The notes under the pieces: generated by a model
Told to the model about the DNA's origin: nothing
What the model saw: the letters and a program-made list of their open reading frames with translations, nothing else
Databases searched by the model: none
From: Emydura subglobosa
Taxonomy: Eukaryota > Chordata > Testudines > Chelidae
NCBI GenBank assembly: GCA_007922225.1
Contig: ML679959.1
Location: forward strand, 25,918,476 to 25,982,475
Length of the DNA stretch: 64,000 nt
Reading direction: 5' to 3'
Shown: positions 13,160 through 24,645 of the stretch, one piece after another
Layout: each line of letters starts with the position of its first letter
Numbering within the stretch: the stretch's first letter is position 1
Program-made: the position numbers and the translations under genes

Positions 13160-15180
13160 TTGGGATTTATTAATGTCAATTCTGAGTTCTTCTTCTTGTC
13201 TTTCGTGACCAAAGAGGACACTGACGATGGTTTTACCTCGTGTGTGTGGTTGTGGCTAAAAAGACTGACGTGCAAGTGGCAGTCCCCTCCTCATCAAATG
13301 CACAGGTAGCTTGATGGGGAGGATGGGGTTAAAGTCTCTGCCTGCTGAATCTGCCACTGTTTATGACTCAGTCTCAGTGCCTCAAGATCCATGCTGCAGT
13401 TAATCTTGAACTGAGTAACCTCATGGTGGACTACCGCTTGCCAGCCAATCTTGAACTGGGTAACCCCATGGTGGACTACCGCTTGCCAGCTAATCTTGAA
13501 CTGGGTAACCCCATGGTAGACTACCGCTTCCCAGCTAATCTTGAACTGGGTAACCCCATGGTAGACTACCGCTTCCCAGCTAATCTTGAACTAGGTAACC
13601 CCATGGTGGACTACCACTTGACAGCTAATCTTGAACTGGATAACCCCATGGTGGACTACAGCTTGCCAGTGTGACCTGCTTTTTGCTGACAACTCCCAGC
13701 TGTCAATGTCAACGTTCCAGAGTTTCAAGTTATTCATCAGCATGTCTCTGAAGTGTTTCTTTTGGCCGCCTCGTATACAGTTGCCCACTTTCAGTTCACC
13801 ATGCAACAACTGCATGCAAGGCATCCATCTTGGCATTCTGGTGTCATCCATCCTTAAGAAATCACCAGCCTGGCATAACTGTGATAAGACTTCAATCCCC
13901 GTGCAATGACTGCATTCCGGAGCCTTATTATTAGTAACTTTCTCCCACCATTAGATGTAGAATATGGCATGCAGATGTCCTAAGTGGAACTTATCTAGAA
14001 GCTCAATGTGATGCCCTGGAGCAGGTCTAGGTCTCTCACCCGTACAACAAGTAGGAGAGCACCACCACTTTATAGACTTAACTGTTCAAGCGTAAAACTC
14101 TGTTGCTGCCATATGCAAACTTGTTCAATCATTCCATTGTGAAATAGTCTCCGAATGTTGAATTTTTCCCGATAAACTTACATAATAATTGCCAAAGCCT
14201 AGGTCTTCTGATGGTGTCAAATGTTTTACCCCAGCCAATAAAGACAGTGTAAAGGTCCAGTTGCTGTTCTCTGAATTTCTCCTGCATCTGACAGGCTGCA
14301 AACATCTTATCCGCTGTTCCTCACGTTGGCCTAAACCTCCAGTAGTACGCATTAGCGATGTTGCATAGCAGACGATCAAAGAATACTCTAGTCAGAACTA
14401 TTCTGGTGATGGAGAGTTGGACTTTCCCCCTTTCCTCTTTTATATGGTGACAATGGTGCTGTCTTTGAAATCTTGTGGTATGTCTTCAGCATTCCATATA
14501 TTGAGAAATAGTCCATGCAGTCGCCTCAGCAGGATCTCACCTCCATACTTGGCTATTTCTGCAGGAATGCCAGCAGATTTGGGAGCCCTGCAGTTTTGCA
14601 TGGCACGGATTGCAGTGCTGATTCAAAGGATGGGGTTGCATCCATGTTGTCGTCTTTACACGTTGGCTGTTCACTAATCTTATTACTGCCTCTTCTGTGG
14701 TGTTGGAGGCTGTGATCAAAAGATCACTAAGATGCTGTCGCCACCTCTGAAAGATTTCTCTTTTGTCAGTGAGATGCGTTAGGCTGCCTGCACTCTTTAG
14801 AGGCACTGTAGGGGTATGTGTAGGGCCATAGACATCTTTCAAAGCAGCATAGAAGTCTTTGGTCTCTTGACAGCTGGTGTAGGCCCTGGATTTCATCTGC
14901 CTTGGCATTCCACCATTGATGCTGCATGTCTCCAAGCTTTTATTTGATGTCATGACACAGATTCTTGTATGTTACAACCGTATCAATAGGAACATAGGGT
15001 ACAAGAATTTGACGACGCATTTCGTGTTTTTTAATGAGTAGCTGTTGAATTTCTGGATCATTCTTGTCAAACCAATCTTGATGTCGTTTTGCTGTGCCCA
15101 TGATGTCGAGAGTAGCTTGATATCCCATGTCGTGAAAAGTCGCCCACTTACGGTTTACATTAGCACTAGTAGCCCAGCCC
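13160..15180 (-). mobile_element. LINE reverse transcriptase, decayed (minus-strand piece)
   Basis: Reading leftward on the minus strand: a post-endonuclease linker with 'KRHQDWFDKNDPEIQQLL' (15080-15030), the palm approach 'DVYGPTHTPTVPLKSAGS' followed by 'IFQRWRQHLSDLL' (14850-14700), RT around 14380-14125 ('LDLYTVFIGWGKTFDTI'-like, where the first catalytic Asp is lost), and the C-terminal 'KVGNCIRGGQKKHFRDML' (near 13780). A last segment near 13270-13230 reads 'HVSLFSHNHTH', the remains of a C-terminal zinc finger. Many stops and frameshifts are present. The same family supplies the endonuclease at 11530-12400, on the opposite strand. Clade not assigned. Confidence 0.75.
13397..13671 (-). 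repeat. 45-bp minisatellite, about 6 units, inside the LINE 3' coding end
   Basis: Six adjacent units of 45 bases, each close to 'aatcttgaactgggtaacc' plus 'ccatggtggactaccgc'. The period is a multiple of three, so both strands stay open: plus gives repeats of 'ANLELGNPMVDYRLP', minus gives 'WQAVVHHGVTQFKIS'. The minus reading continues the LINE frame directly after 'SWELSAKSRSH', so the array is an expansion of the terminal LINE codons and not a host protein. Confidence 0.9.
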
Positions 15181-15428
15181 TCAGTTTGTAGGGCTTTTGT
15201 GTAAGACCTGAAAGGTCATGAGATTTGGAGTTGGGACAAGATGAGTCGTACAGGTCTCAGGCCCCCATACTGGTTGGTGCTATTGGTTAATTAAGAATTG
15301 CAAATAGCACGCTTTATATATACACGCATACTGTCAACTGCATTCAAACAGCCAATCCAAACCATTCAATGCCATAAACATTAAAGCCAACTAAAAAACC
15401 ATCTGTCCCATTCATACTCTGGGTTAGT
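15174..15428 (-). repeat. Right arm of a ~260-bp inverted repeat
   Basis: Reverse complement of 12462-12720. On the minus strand it passes straight into LINE coding sequence 'LQTEGWATSANVNRKWATFH' near 15180, so here the nested A/T-rich block still sits inside the LINE frame. Confidence 0.8.
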
Positions 15429-15679
15429 GTGGTGGGTAAAATACAAACACCTCCTGAGGTAGTGGTAGACCGGCCACACTCTTTTGGTGTGAACGCCCCA
15501 ATGTTTTAGGTATTCCTTTTAAATGAGAAACTTTTAATCGACTAAAACATTAGCCACAAGTTAGCTAAGAGATTTGTGGACAGTTCTCTATTACTATAAG
15601 CCATATATGAACGAGCTCAGTGGAGATTATAATGATAGATTCTTTCTGTGCAAGCCATAGAAATAAAGACTGGACTGAC

Positions 15680-15781
15680 CTTCCATTGTTCCTTGGGAAG
15701 CAGTTTCACCACCACAATGTCACCATTTAGGGCTCTGTTGCGAGCAACCACCCCATCAATAAAGATATCACGAATCCCATC
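15680..15781 (-). CDS. DIS3L2: DIS3L2 coding exon: second half of cold-shock domain 1
   Basis: A 102-base exon of exactly 34 codons in phase 0, reading '[20 protein letters not shown]' then '[14 protein letters not shown]'. It is nearly identical to human DIS3L2 at the end of its first cold-shock domain, a block very conserved in the DIS3/RNase II family. The acceptor is a pyrimidine-rich tract plus TATAG at 15782-15786 and the donor is AAG|GTCAGT at 15679. DIS3L2 is a cytoplasmic, exosome-independent 3'-5' exoribonuclease that degrades oligo-uridylated RNAs such as pre-let-7; CSD1 helps to form its RNA funnel. Unlike DIS3 and DIS3L1 it lacks a PIN domain. No stops or odd residues are seen. 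Identity as DIS3L2 is firm. Confidence 0.96.
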
Positions 15782-18700
15782 CTATAAAGAGAGGAGAAAA
15801 ATAGTAAATATCAAAGCAAAAAATACTAAGTCACATTTACTAGGGGAGTTTAAAAATACTTTCACCAACAAAAAAAGACAGCACACACCTGAGGGAGATG
15901 GAGATACACGTCTAAACCCACATAACACAACAAGAAGTCTGCTGTAACTGCAGCCAACCACATCCTATTCTGCCCCCTGCAGTCCAGATCCCCACCTTCT
16001 AAAAGGGATGAACTTGATTTCTGTAGCCCCACCCCACATACCAGTCACAGCTACTCCATACAACAGTCATCTAGTCAGAACACACACTTGACATTCACCT
16101 CACAATCTAGAGTTGGTTTAGGAGATTTTCCCCACCAGGTGGTCAAGAAGGATAAAGCAGTACATGGGTGTAACTGCAGAGGGTTGGAGGTTTTGGGGGA
16201 GCGGAGGTTCTATTTTCACAGCTCTTTTGGTCAAGTCAATCTACAGGTCTCCTACTGCTTTTAGTTTTCGCTCCCTTGTAACGTGCTGACAATTGTGTGT
16301 GCTTGGTTTCAGAACACCATGAACATGTAAAACAGTATAAGCATTTAGTAGCAACTTGTGTATTAAGAAAGGTTCTCCTTTGGGGCGCTTTATTTCCTTT
16401 TCTTAGCTTTAAGGCATAAGAGGACTGTGACTTTCTTTCGTTTATAACATTTTTCCAAAGACTACAATAAAAAGCCAGCCTTAAGGGAACCAAAAACCTC
16501 AAACACATTGGGGTCTTGTTGTGATTCCTCAAATACTTGCTCACAATGCTCTAACACTCAATAAGAACTAATCTGTATTGCCATTATATCCAGTCTTCAG
16601 GAAAAACAATACAGCCATCTAGTAATCTAGGAAAAATCTATGGGGCCTGAACATCACGTAAGTATTCAGTCCTGCCTAGAGAGCAAAACAACAGAGGCAG
16701 AACACTGTTGTCATGTGAAACGAAGGCCAGCCTCCAACCAAGCAAATTACTCTTAGAAAGAAAAGCAGCAGCAGCTCAACAGCTGGGTAAAAGCTGCCTC
16801 CCATGACAAGATGCAGAAAAATTGCAAAGCCTGTTGGACCAACATAATTCAAATTGGAAGCTGTTCTTTTCAAAAGGCCAGATTTTTACACATGGCCCCT
16901 ACATCTCTTCTCCCACCTCCTACCCCGGCACCAAATCCATTACATATATAAAAAGGAAAATTCAGAAACATTAAGAAAAAATGCATTTATTTACCCCCAC
17001 CCTAGCTGTACAATTCTATTGTAAAGCGGGCTGGTTGCAAGGCAGAAGGAAGTTAGGATGTCTGTCAATTTGTTTGCTCCAAACATTTTTTTTTTTTTGG
17101 CAAAATAAAAATGGAAAGTAGTTTCCCCATCTGCCAATAGCAGCTCTGAAAGTGCTACACCAGCTAGTTAAAGCTATGCAGCTAGACTAAGCAAGAAGGG
17201 ATTTTCTTTTTTGATTTTCAGTCGACAGCTCTCATCTTAAACAATTTATTCATATATACAGATTTTTAAACACTGTTATTTCAGTATCTGCTAGAGCAGC
17301 TGTAATTAAAAACCGGCCAACAGTACCATAAAGCTTTAAGTGGCTTATACAGTAACATGCCATAAAAAAGCAACATTTGCTTTCTTAGCATTTCAGAACT
17401 GTGATCTGTAGGGTTAACTCACACACTCCCAAGCGCCTGGGATTTCCCATTTTTTGTCTCCTTCTCCCACATCAATTCTCCACACTCCAAACAGTCACTT
17501 TTTTGCATTACTAATGTAATTAAAATGGGATTGAACTGCAACACAGTATTGGGGTAACTTGAAAGGCCTAAACGTTTACCGAGGCGTTTACGTTGCAGTC
17601 CTTGCAATAGGGTCAGAGCACATTACAACTTGTAAGAGGATCAGATTCTCTGCACTCATCTCCCATTCAGCAAGATGTTTTATTACTATATAGCCTTCAC
17701 CGAACAACAGTGGCAGCATTTGACATTTCTGTCCGACAGCAGGGAGATTTGTGGTTATTCTAATCTCTTCCGGAAACAAGTTCTACAGTCATGGGCCAGC
17801 TGCCAAGAAAACTCCGTCTCTCGTGTTCAAGTGTCTCACTCTTCAAGCTGACAATTCCATGGTTCAAAAGATGGCAAGTACTGTGAGCAGTCAAGATTGT
17901 AGCATGGGAGACAGTGTTCTAATACCTTGGGTCCATCCCATGGAAGGCTTTGAAGATAAAGCCTTTACCTTGACTCTGCATTCAACAGTAAGACAGTGTA
18001 TGAAGCAGCACTCTGGAGCAATGGGCACCCAGGACCTTGTGGCATTAAGGTGACCGACTGCTCCGTTTGAACCGAAAGCAGCATAAGGTTGGCAGCTTCA
18101 TTCCTTAGAACAATAAAACCCAGTCACAAATGCAAGGGGTCACTATAGCCAACTCAGAGTCTGACAGTGCCCAAGCCAGCTGCAGGGGAAGAGGAAGATT
18201 CTTCACAGCTGTAACTCTTTCAGTACATGGCAGCAATGGGGAACCCAGCAGGATGCTAAGACCACAAACCATCCCGCTACCCTTGAGGAGGGTGGTGTCA
18301 TGCTAATGGCGAGTTCCCCAAATGCATCCCTCTCCTTACAATGACCACTCCACCTTGTCCAGTTTTATCATCTTCCAGGTGCTGACTCTGCCAACCACTA
18401 GGCCATGGTGCTGGTTGTGTCATTCAACCCCCAAAAGAAAAGAAAACAGAGAGTGATGACTGAAATGCCACTCTTAACTAACCTTCCAGTGCCTACGTAT
18501 TCCAGAACACAAAGCTGCGTGATCTACTTTACTATGAGGTAATAACTATAGTACATTGTTCGACTTAATGTTTAGCTAGTGTTCTGTGGTTTAATAGAAT
18601 AGGTTTGAGCAGGAGCGTGCACAAGGGGGCAGCAAACTAGTCAGGGACACAGAATTCCTCTGGCCCCAGGGCCGCAGTGGCAAGGGTTTTGAGGGCCTGG

Positions 18701-19844
18701 GGGGGCTGGAGGAAGAGCAAGCTCCTTCCGGGGCCAGGGGGGCCCAGAATATGGCCCTCCAAAAGGGATCAAATTAAAACTCCTGCATATGCCCCTGTGT
18801 TCAAGAGTCTACACTTACCTCATTCAAGAAAGCAAGCAAAAGGAGAGGACTACTGTACATTTCCAATTTATGCACCAGTATGGTCAGTGCCAGTTTCAGG
18901 AAGCACTGGAGACAGCTATTTTGAGTTTCCTCCCCAGTGAATCTTAAGAATCTTCCCCCTTGCAACAGCACAAATAATACGAGTCTTCCTCTACAGAAAG
19001 AGGCTTAAAGATCATTATTCTCTCTGACTGACCAACAACAGAAGCTAACACAGATCTCTGGACTTTCAATCCTGACTCCAAAAGAATTACGCCCAAAAAA
19101 GTAGCAGAGACATTAACACAACCAACAATTCAGTGTCTGAGTTAGGCCTTTTTTCTCCTCTACCTCCAGTCTAAACCTAATCTCAATATGAAACTCACTC
19201 TCAGATGAGAAGCAAAATTTTAATCAAGTCACTTCCAAATAACTGTCCTCAACTACAGCAGAAGCAAGGTAACCTTGCCGAAAGGAGGCCCTTGAAATCA
19301 CCAGAGGCCTTCCATTAAATGAATCACTGATGTAAAGAAAGGAGAGGGAAGCAGCACAGAACAGTCCCATGTGATGGCAGTTCACCTCAAGCCAAGCTAT
19401 TTGCGCAAAATGTTGCAGGTATGTTGGAAGGAACCACGCATGGGGCTTTTGGACCAATTTTATAAATTAGCTCATGCAGCAGATCGAAAATGGAGAGCAT
19501 ATTTGTTTAGGAAAGATTAATTTAAATCAGTGGAAAATCTATAAACTCTCCGTGGCCATAAACCAAGGGTTTACAATTACACTAACTGGTGGTCCTCAAA
19601 CCTGGGTTCAGCTGGTATCTTTCGGTTAGAAACAAGCGTCCCCACTTTCACCAGAAATTCAGAAACATTAACTAGCACTTTGCAGTGTTAAAAACAGATT
19701 TTTTCACACTACGTACATACCTATACATAGATCTTAACTGGTGCATTTTGTTACACAAATCAAAATGACATTTTGTACACAGCACATCTACTATCTTAAT
19801 ACACATTCATTTAAGAACTTCAGAGAATCATAAATTATACTTAC
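15782..19844 (-). other. DIS3L2: DIS3L2 intron between the two CSD1 exons
   Basis: Bounded by GTAAGT (donor, 19844 leftward) and TATAG (acceptor). No coding exon is visible. The part at 17760-18060 ('ccatggaaggctttgaaga', 'accttgactctgcattcaac') resembles a degraded interspersed repeat of unknown family; 17088-17099 is a T-run. The rest shows nothing I can name. Confidence 0.8.
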
Positions 19845-19898
19845 TGGAGATGGAATGAAAGCTTCATGGTATTTCTTAGGATTTATTCTCAAGGGTCC
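19845..19898 (-). CDS. DIS3L2: DIS3L2 coding exon: middle of cold-shock domain 1
   Basis: A very short exon of 54 bases, 18 codons in phase 0, reading 'GPLRINPKKYHEAFIPSP'. Human DIS3L2 has almost the same residues at this place (Gly-Val-Leu-Arg-Ile-Asn-Pro-Lys-Lys, then Phe-His-Glu-Ala-Phe-Ile-Pro-Ser-Pro). The acceptor is T-rich followed by TTAAG, and the donor is CCA|GTAAGT, a strong consensus. It is too short to appear as an open frame of its own and was found by seeking the missing piece between the flanking exons. Joined to its neighbours it restores an unbroken CSD1. Confidence 0.95.
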
Positions 19899-20792
19899 CT
19901 TAATAAAAAAAGAATCAAGATTATGTCTGTACATTAATTTTATGTAGTATTAGTTAAACTGGATGACTACGAACAACATTGACTTTGAAATATGACAGAT
20001 CTATCGGAATTTCCATTGCAAATCTTAAATTTTGATATTAGTACCTTTGCGTTGGAACCATTTCAATCCAAAACTAAGGATACATGTCCACCCAGATGCA
20101 ACACTTTCCTCCACTCTGCACCTCCCAAACAATTAGAGGTCAGGGTCCCAGATGTCATTCTGGGAAACCTTACATCATAAATCAGAGCACTCCAAAAAAA
20201 AAAAAAAAAGGCTTTTCAGAGTTAGATATTGATCATCAATTTTTACTGAGCATTGAAATGACATTCTTTTATGTTTTGTAATTTTAAGATGTCCAGGATA
20301 TTTCACTTTTAGTGAAAATTCACAGCTCTCAGTTACACAAGGTTTTCCAATGTGGGAATGTTAAAGTAACCAAGTTTAGTGCATCTGTTTGCATCAGGCA
20401 TCTTTATTATCTGTATTGTGGCAATGACTAAAGCCCCAGTATGCCATGCACTGTGTAACACAGGCAAGACGAACCCTGGCCCAAATCTAAGTTACCGACT
20501 AAAGCAAGCCAAGTCGTACTAAAACCATGGAATCTGCAATATACATGCACAAAAACAAGGAAATTCTCACTACGGTGATTGAGAAATTCTATGAGAGCCT
20601 GCATGCTTGGATTCAATTCTTTTACGGAACTATTGGGAAGGGAAGAGAGGGGCTAGGGCTGAAGACTGACTCAGTGGTATATGAGCTTCGGGCAAAATGC
20701 ATGATGAGTTAAGTAATGAGTTCAGGTCAGGCATTCAGCATTTCCTTGTTTCCAGAGTTAGTGTTACAACCATGATCAAATCCATTTGGCGT

Positions 20793-20913
20793 TCCAGAGG
20801 GGTGGCCGTGTTAGTCTGAATACAGCAAAAACAATGAGAGTCCTGTAGCACCTTAAAGACTAACAAATTTCTGCGGGCATAAGCTTTCGTGGGCTGCAGC
20901 CCACTTTGTCAGA
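20793..20913 (-). mobile_element. Terminal fragment of a turtle-type interspersed repeat (inverted copy 1)
   Basis: Contains 'gtgttagtctgaatacagca', 'cctgtagcaccttaaagac' and 'gggctgcagcccactttgtc'. It is the reverse complement of the end of the repeat at 24070-24645. The family is a very common reptile dispersed repeat by recollection, without a name that I can defend. Confidence 0.75.
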
Positions 20914-21364
20914 GGCCGGACATGCATTTTGATGATTTTTTCCCAGGATTTTTGGGGGGTGAGGTTGATTTTGGTTTAATAAGTTATATGTATTTTATTT
21001 TTGGGGTGGGGGGAAAGATGGCTAGGGGGTGAGAATAGGGCATGAAGGAGAAAGGTTTCGTCCAACACTACTTCCTGCCAGAGGGCCAGAACCTTACTGG
21101 ACTCCAGCTGTGCTTTTGGACTGTCCACTAACACGGATAGTAATAACTCTGTAGGAAGAAAAGGTTAAAAGGTGAATTGAAAGGATTTCCCAAAAATAAA
21201 CATTTGAGATCCAACATCGGTAACAGGTGCAGATATAGTTATTAACAAATTTTAAATTAGAGCAGACATTCACTTTCTGCTTTCCCATCGTCCAGGAAGA
21301 AGAGAAGAAAGGGAAACTTGAACAGTGGATTATTGGCTGTTTCGGAACACTGGCAATTCCAAGA

Positions 21365-21383
21365 GCATCCTGGGAATTGTAGT
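21365..21383 (-). promoter_or_regulatory. ZNF143/Staf-like binding motif
   Basis: The minus strand reads ACTACAATTCCCAGGATGC, matching the long ZNF143 consensus (ACTACAATTCCC, then AGNATGC) at nearly all positions. ZNF143 normally binds near promoters and chromatin-loop anchors. Here it is alone within an intron with no CpG richness, so it may equally be part of an old repeat. Confidence 0.4.
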
Positions 21384-24069
21384 TTGGATGACTAACTAAA
21401 ACATTTACTCAATTTTACTCTTATAAAATGAAACCGTATTAATTGCAGTTGCATAAATAAATTCCTTTGCTTTTGATCTGAAACTTTAAAGTCTTCTTCA
21501 TCCATGTATTTGGAATGTCTTCAATTACTTATATGAAATGTACTCCATGTGTGTGTAGCAGTCATGGGAATTTCTCATTGGAACTGCTCCCTTATAAAGT
21601 CAATGTAGCATATTATTTTTAATGTATTCTGGGAATAACCTCTTCACACATGAAAGTTTTGCTGGCTTGAGGAGAAATTTGCTAGTTTGTGAAGTGGGTT
21701 TTGTTTGTTTGTTTTAAGTTTGAAAACACCAGCAGCATAAGGACAAATGTACTTCTCATTCTTCAGATCTTATTTGTGCACTTTCAGCAAAGAGTCTTAT
21801 TTTAGGCCTTATTTATTGTACTATTAATACTGAGATTAGTTACACCACATGCACATCTCAGGGCAATGGCAAGAAAACAAAGTCTTGTAGATGTGCAGAA
21901 CATCCTTGGGGAGCAAACCTGGGGATTTTTCAGACAGACAAAATGAGATCTAGTGTGCTGTGTTTAGCCTCTATTAGGAATGGCATCCATTTAAATGATG
22001 GAAAATCCATAAAGGTCTTCTTTCCAGAGAGGCAGCCGGTTAGTCAGCAAATTAGCCCGCTTCTGGTTGTAGATAGGAGGCAGTTATTGGTAGTCACAAG
22101 AGGGAGAACAGCTTTTACGTGTCAGTCAATTCCTGTTTTCAGCATCTCACCAGCAATGCAGAAGCAGATGAGAAAGTATCCTGGGTCATTCAAAAGCAAC
22201 CCCTCTGCATAGTTAGGACCAGACTGTCAAAGAGATATGCGCAAATATCCAATGTATGCATGAAAAAAAAAAAAATCAGTTTTGCATACACAGCAAATAA
22301 GGCACCTAACTAGTTGTGTGCACACAAATACCTAAAATCTGTGTAAGCATACTGAGTAGCAAAATATCAACCAATTTAAAATATAAAAGCTTCACGTTAT
22401 ATAATCATGACAAGAATCAGAACTCTTGTGTCAAGTAGCATTAAAATACTTTTTCTCTAGCTCTTTCCCTTAAGCAAGGAACTCCCAAAGTTTATCTTAG
22501 AAAGCAGATGGACTCTATTATCTGTGCCTATGAAAATCCTATTTACAATGTTGTACATTTCACGCTGTGATATCATATCTGGAACCAACCACTCTCCCCA
22601 TCTGCAGCGAACAACTGTTCTCATATGTGTATTACAGGCTGAAGCTCTGGCTGACCAGTCTCATGATATCACACAAAAGCAGTATTATTTTACGGTAACT
22701 TGCAAACAATGACTGCTATATTTATCAGTGTTTTTATGTCAGCAAAGCCAGCATCTGGGAAGGAAAGGATTGCAGCAAGGGTTTTTAAAACATCTCCTGA
22801 TAGTTCAGGTCGACCTCACACCATCCAAAAAAGTCATTAAAACTTATTAACTTTCCTAAGAAGTTACACAAAAGTTGGAATTTCCCAACTTTCTCACTTC
22901 TTCCAGCAAAGCAGGGCAACAGAAAGATATTTAGACAAAACTTCAAGCATCCCAAATCAAGCCATACACATACGCTATCCTAACATGCAGGCACAGATCA
23001 GTGTGTGTGGAAAGCACAGAGAAAGGTCAGTGTCTAAATATCTATCCACTGCTGAGGGCTGCTTAAAAAAAAAAACTATCAACAAACCATATATGGAAAC
23101 CCCCAGTTTCATACTTGTAAAGAAATGCTTCCAAAAGGAAAGGCATTTGGATATCCAAATAAGGTTCAATGTCTCAGTAAAACAGTGTGCTTACTAAAAT
23201 TTACCATGCCACCAGCCCTCAGGGGTCTTGTTTACTCTGCACCTAAAGCTTTTCAGCCATCCTTTGCTCTGAAATGATGGAAATGCATGGCAGGGTGATG
23301 GAAGGTCCTTTAGCTCATGCTGTTTTACACAAAACCTGGCTCTAACAAAACAGCTATTACTACCTTTCCACAGAGAAGGTATCCAGTCTTGTTGAACTTG
23401 GGTAGATTCCAATAACCCTGCCTTGGGTCTGTTTGCTTTTGCCAGGAATTCTTCTACACATGGAGACTGGGAAGGGGAAAATGCATGACCTTGAGCACCT
23501 CACCTCAGATGTCCATTTTCATGGCTGGATTCATTTTGAGCATATCCCATGATCAAATGGAATTCTGTAGGTCACAGCTCACCATGCTATTTATTGAACT
23601 TCCTACTTAAGCAAACTGTGTGGGTATCAAACCTAGCATCAGGAGTCACTGAGACATCTAGTCCTGAGTCATTTCAACATCCATGAACAGAAATGCTTCT
23701 AAGTCTTAGTGACTTGGAACTGTACAGCCTCTATGAAAGCCACAGGATTATCTCCAGGAGGTCTCCAATTCATGTCAGCGGATGCACAAACTAGGTATTT
23801 CTGTAATGTTTTGTTAAATTACATTGCCATGGACCAATCATCTCCTCAGACTTGAGATCAGGGTATTTCCTTGCTCCTGTTTGGATGAAAAAGATTCTGC
23901 TACTCACCCACTGGTTCACATGGCTGGTGGAAAAGAAATCTTTTGGCCACAGCCATTGACACTGGTACCAGGATGCCTTCTTCCCTAAGCACTGCTGTTA
24001 CAGGTTATCGTGTGTTCTCTCAGGTTACCATAGTGTTCTGATGTCTTGCTTGTAGGGACTGATCAAGTG

Positions 24070-24645
24070 GATCTTCAATAGGTTCTTTCCTTACTCAGAG
24101 ATCTCAGAGAGCAGTGCTGAATATCTGCTCATCTACCAAGGCTCCTTACAAGGTTTCAGAGACTTTTATCCCTTCACCCTTCCTGTTCACTGTGTATTTC
24201 AAGCCAGCTACAGAGTGTCTGAAAGTTGCCATACTTCAGCAAAAAAACTTCAAAAACAGACTTCAGCAAGAAACTGCAGAACTGGAACTCATATGCAAAC
24301 TTGACACAATTAGACTGGGTCTGAATAGGGACTTGGAATGGTTCTCTCATTACAAGAAGTAATTGTCATTGTTCACACATTCTCACCTTCTAATCAACGG
24401 TTGTGAATAGGCCTCATCTACCCTAACTGAACTGACTTTGTTAGCACTTGCCCTCCCCATTGTTATGTTTCTTACCCTTGGATGTACATATATACCTCCT
24501 CTCTGTGATTTCCACTTCATGCATCTGACGAAGTGGGCTGCAGCCCATGAAAGCTTATGTCCGCAGACATTTTTTAGTCTTTAAGGTGCTACAGGACTCT
24601 CGTTGTTTTTGCTGTATACAGACTAACACAGCTACCCCTCTGGAA
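24070..24645 (+). mobile_element. 3' part of a turtle-type interspersed repeat with coding remnant (inverted copy 2)
   Basis: The element carries a short coding remnant (24114-24362) ending 'RLQQETAELELICKLDTIRL' then 'GLNRDLEWFSHYKK', a non-coding stretch, and the conserved end 'gacgaagtgggctgcagccc', 'ctttaaggtgctacaggac', 'cagactaacacagctacccc'. I recall this combination from many turtle loci, so the remnant belongs to the repeat and not to a host gene. The transposon class is not assigned. Confidence 0.65.

Larger units (their letters stand above)
1..15679 (-). other. DIS3L2: DIS3L2 intron (downstream of the CSD1 exon), incomplete
   Basis: This is the intron that follows the exon at 15680-15781 on the minus strand; its donor is GTCAGT read leftward from 15679. 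No further DIS3L2 exon is seen between 1 and 15679, so the next one (linker before CSD2) should lie outside the window. The intron is filled with retroelements listed separately. Stretches 346-4790, 7710-10350 and 11255-11525 hold no feature that I can support, apart from simple G-rich or pyrimidine-rich runs near 2130-2300 and 2505-2520 and a small hairpin at 9099-9127. Confidence 0.8.

Noticed and set aside
13397..13671. CRISPR-like array
   Set aside because: Units are directly adjacent with no spacers and the genome is eukaryotic.
13363..13674. Plus-strand 103-residue repetitive protein 'ANLELGNPMVDYRLP' x6
   Set aside because: It is the antisense of a LINE-derived 45-bp minisatellite, not a host gene.
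1..15679. Further DIS3L2 exons (linker, CSD2)
   Set aside because: No minus-strand frame with suitable splice sites and family residues was found, so the next exon is probably outside the window.
24114..24362. 82-residue frame as a host exon
   Set aside because: It sits just before the conserved end of a dispersed repeat and resembles the coding remnant found with that repeat elsewhere in turtles by recollection.
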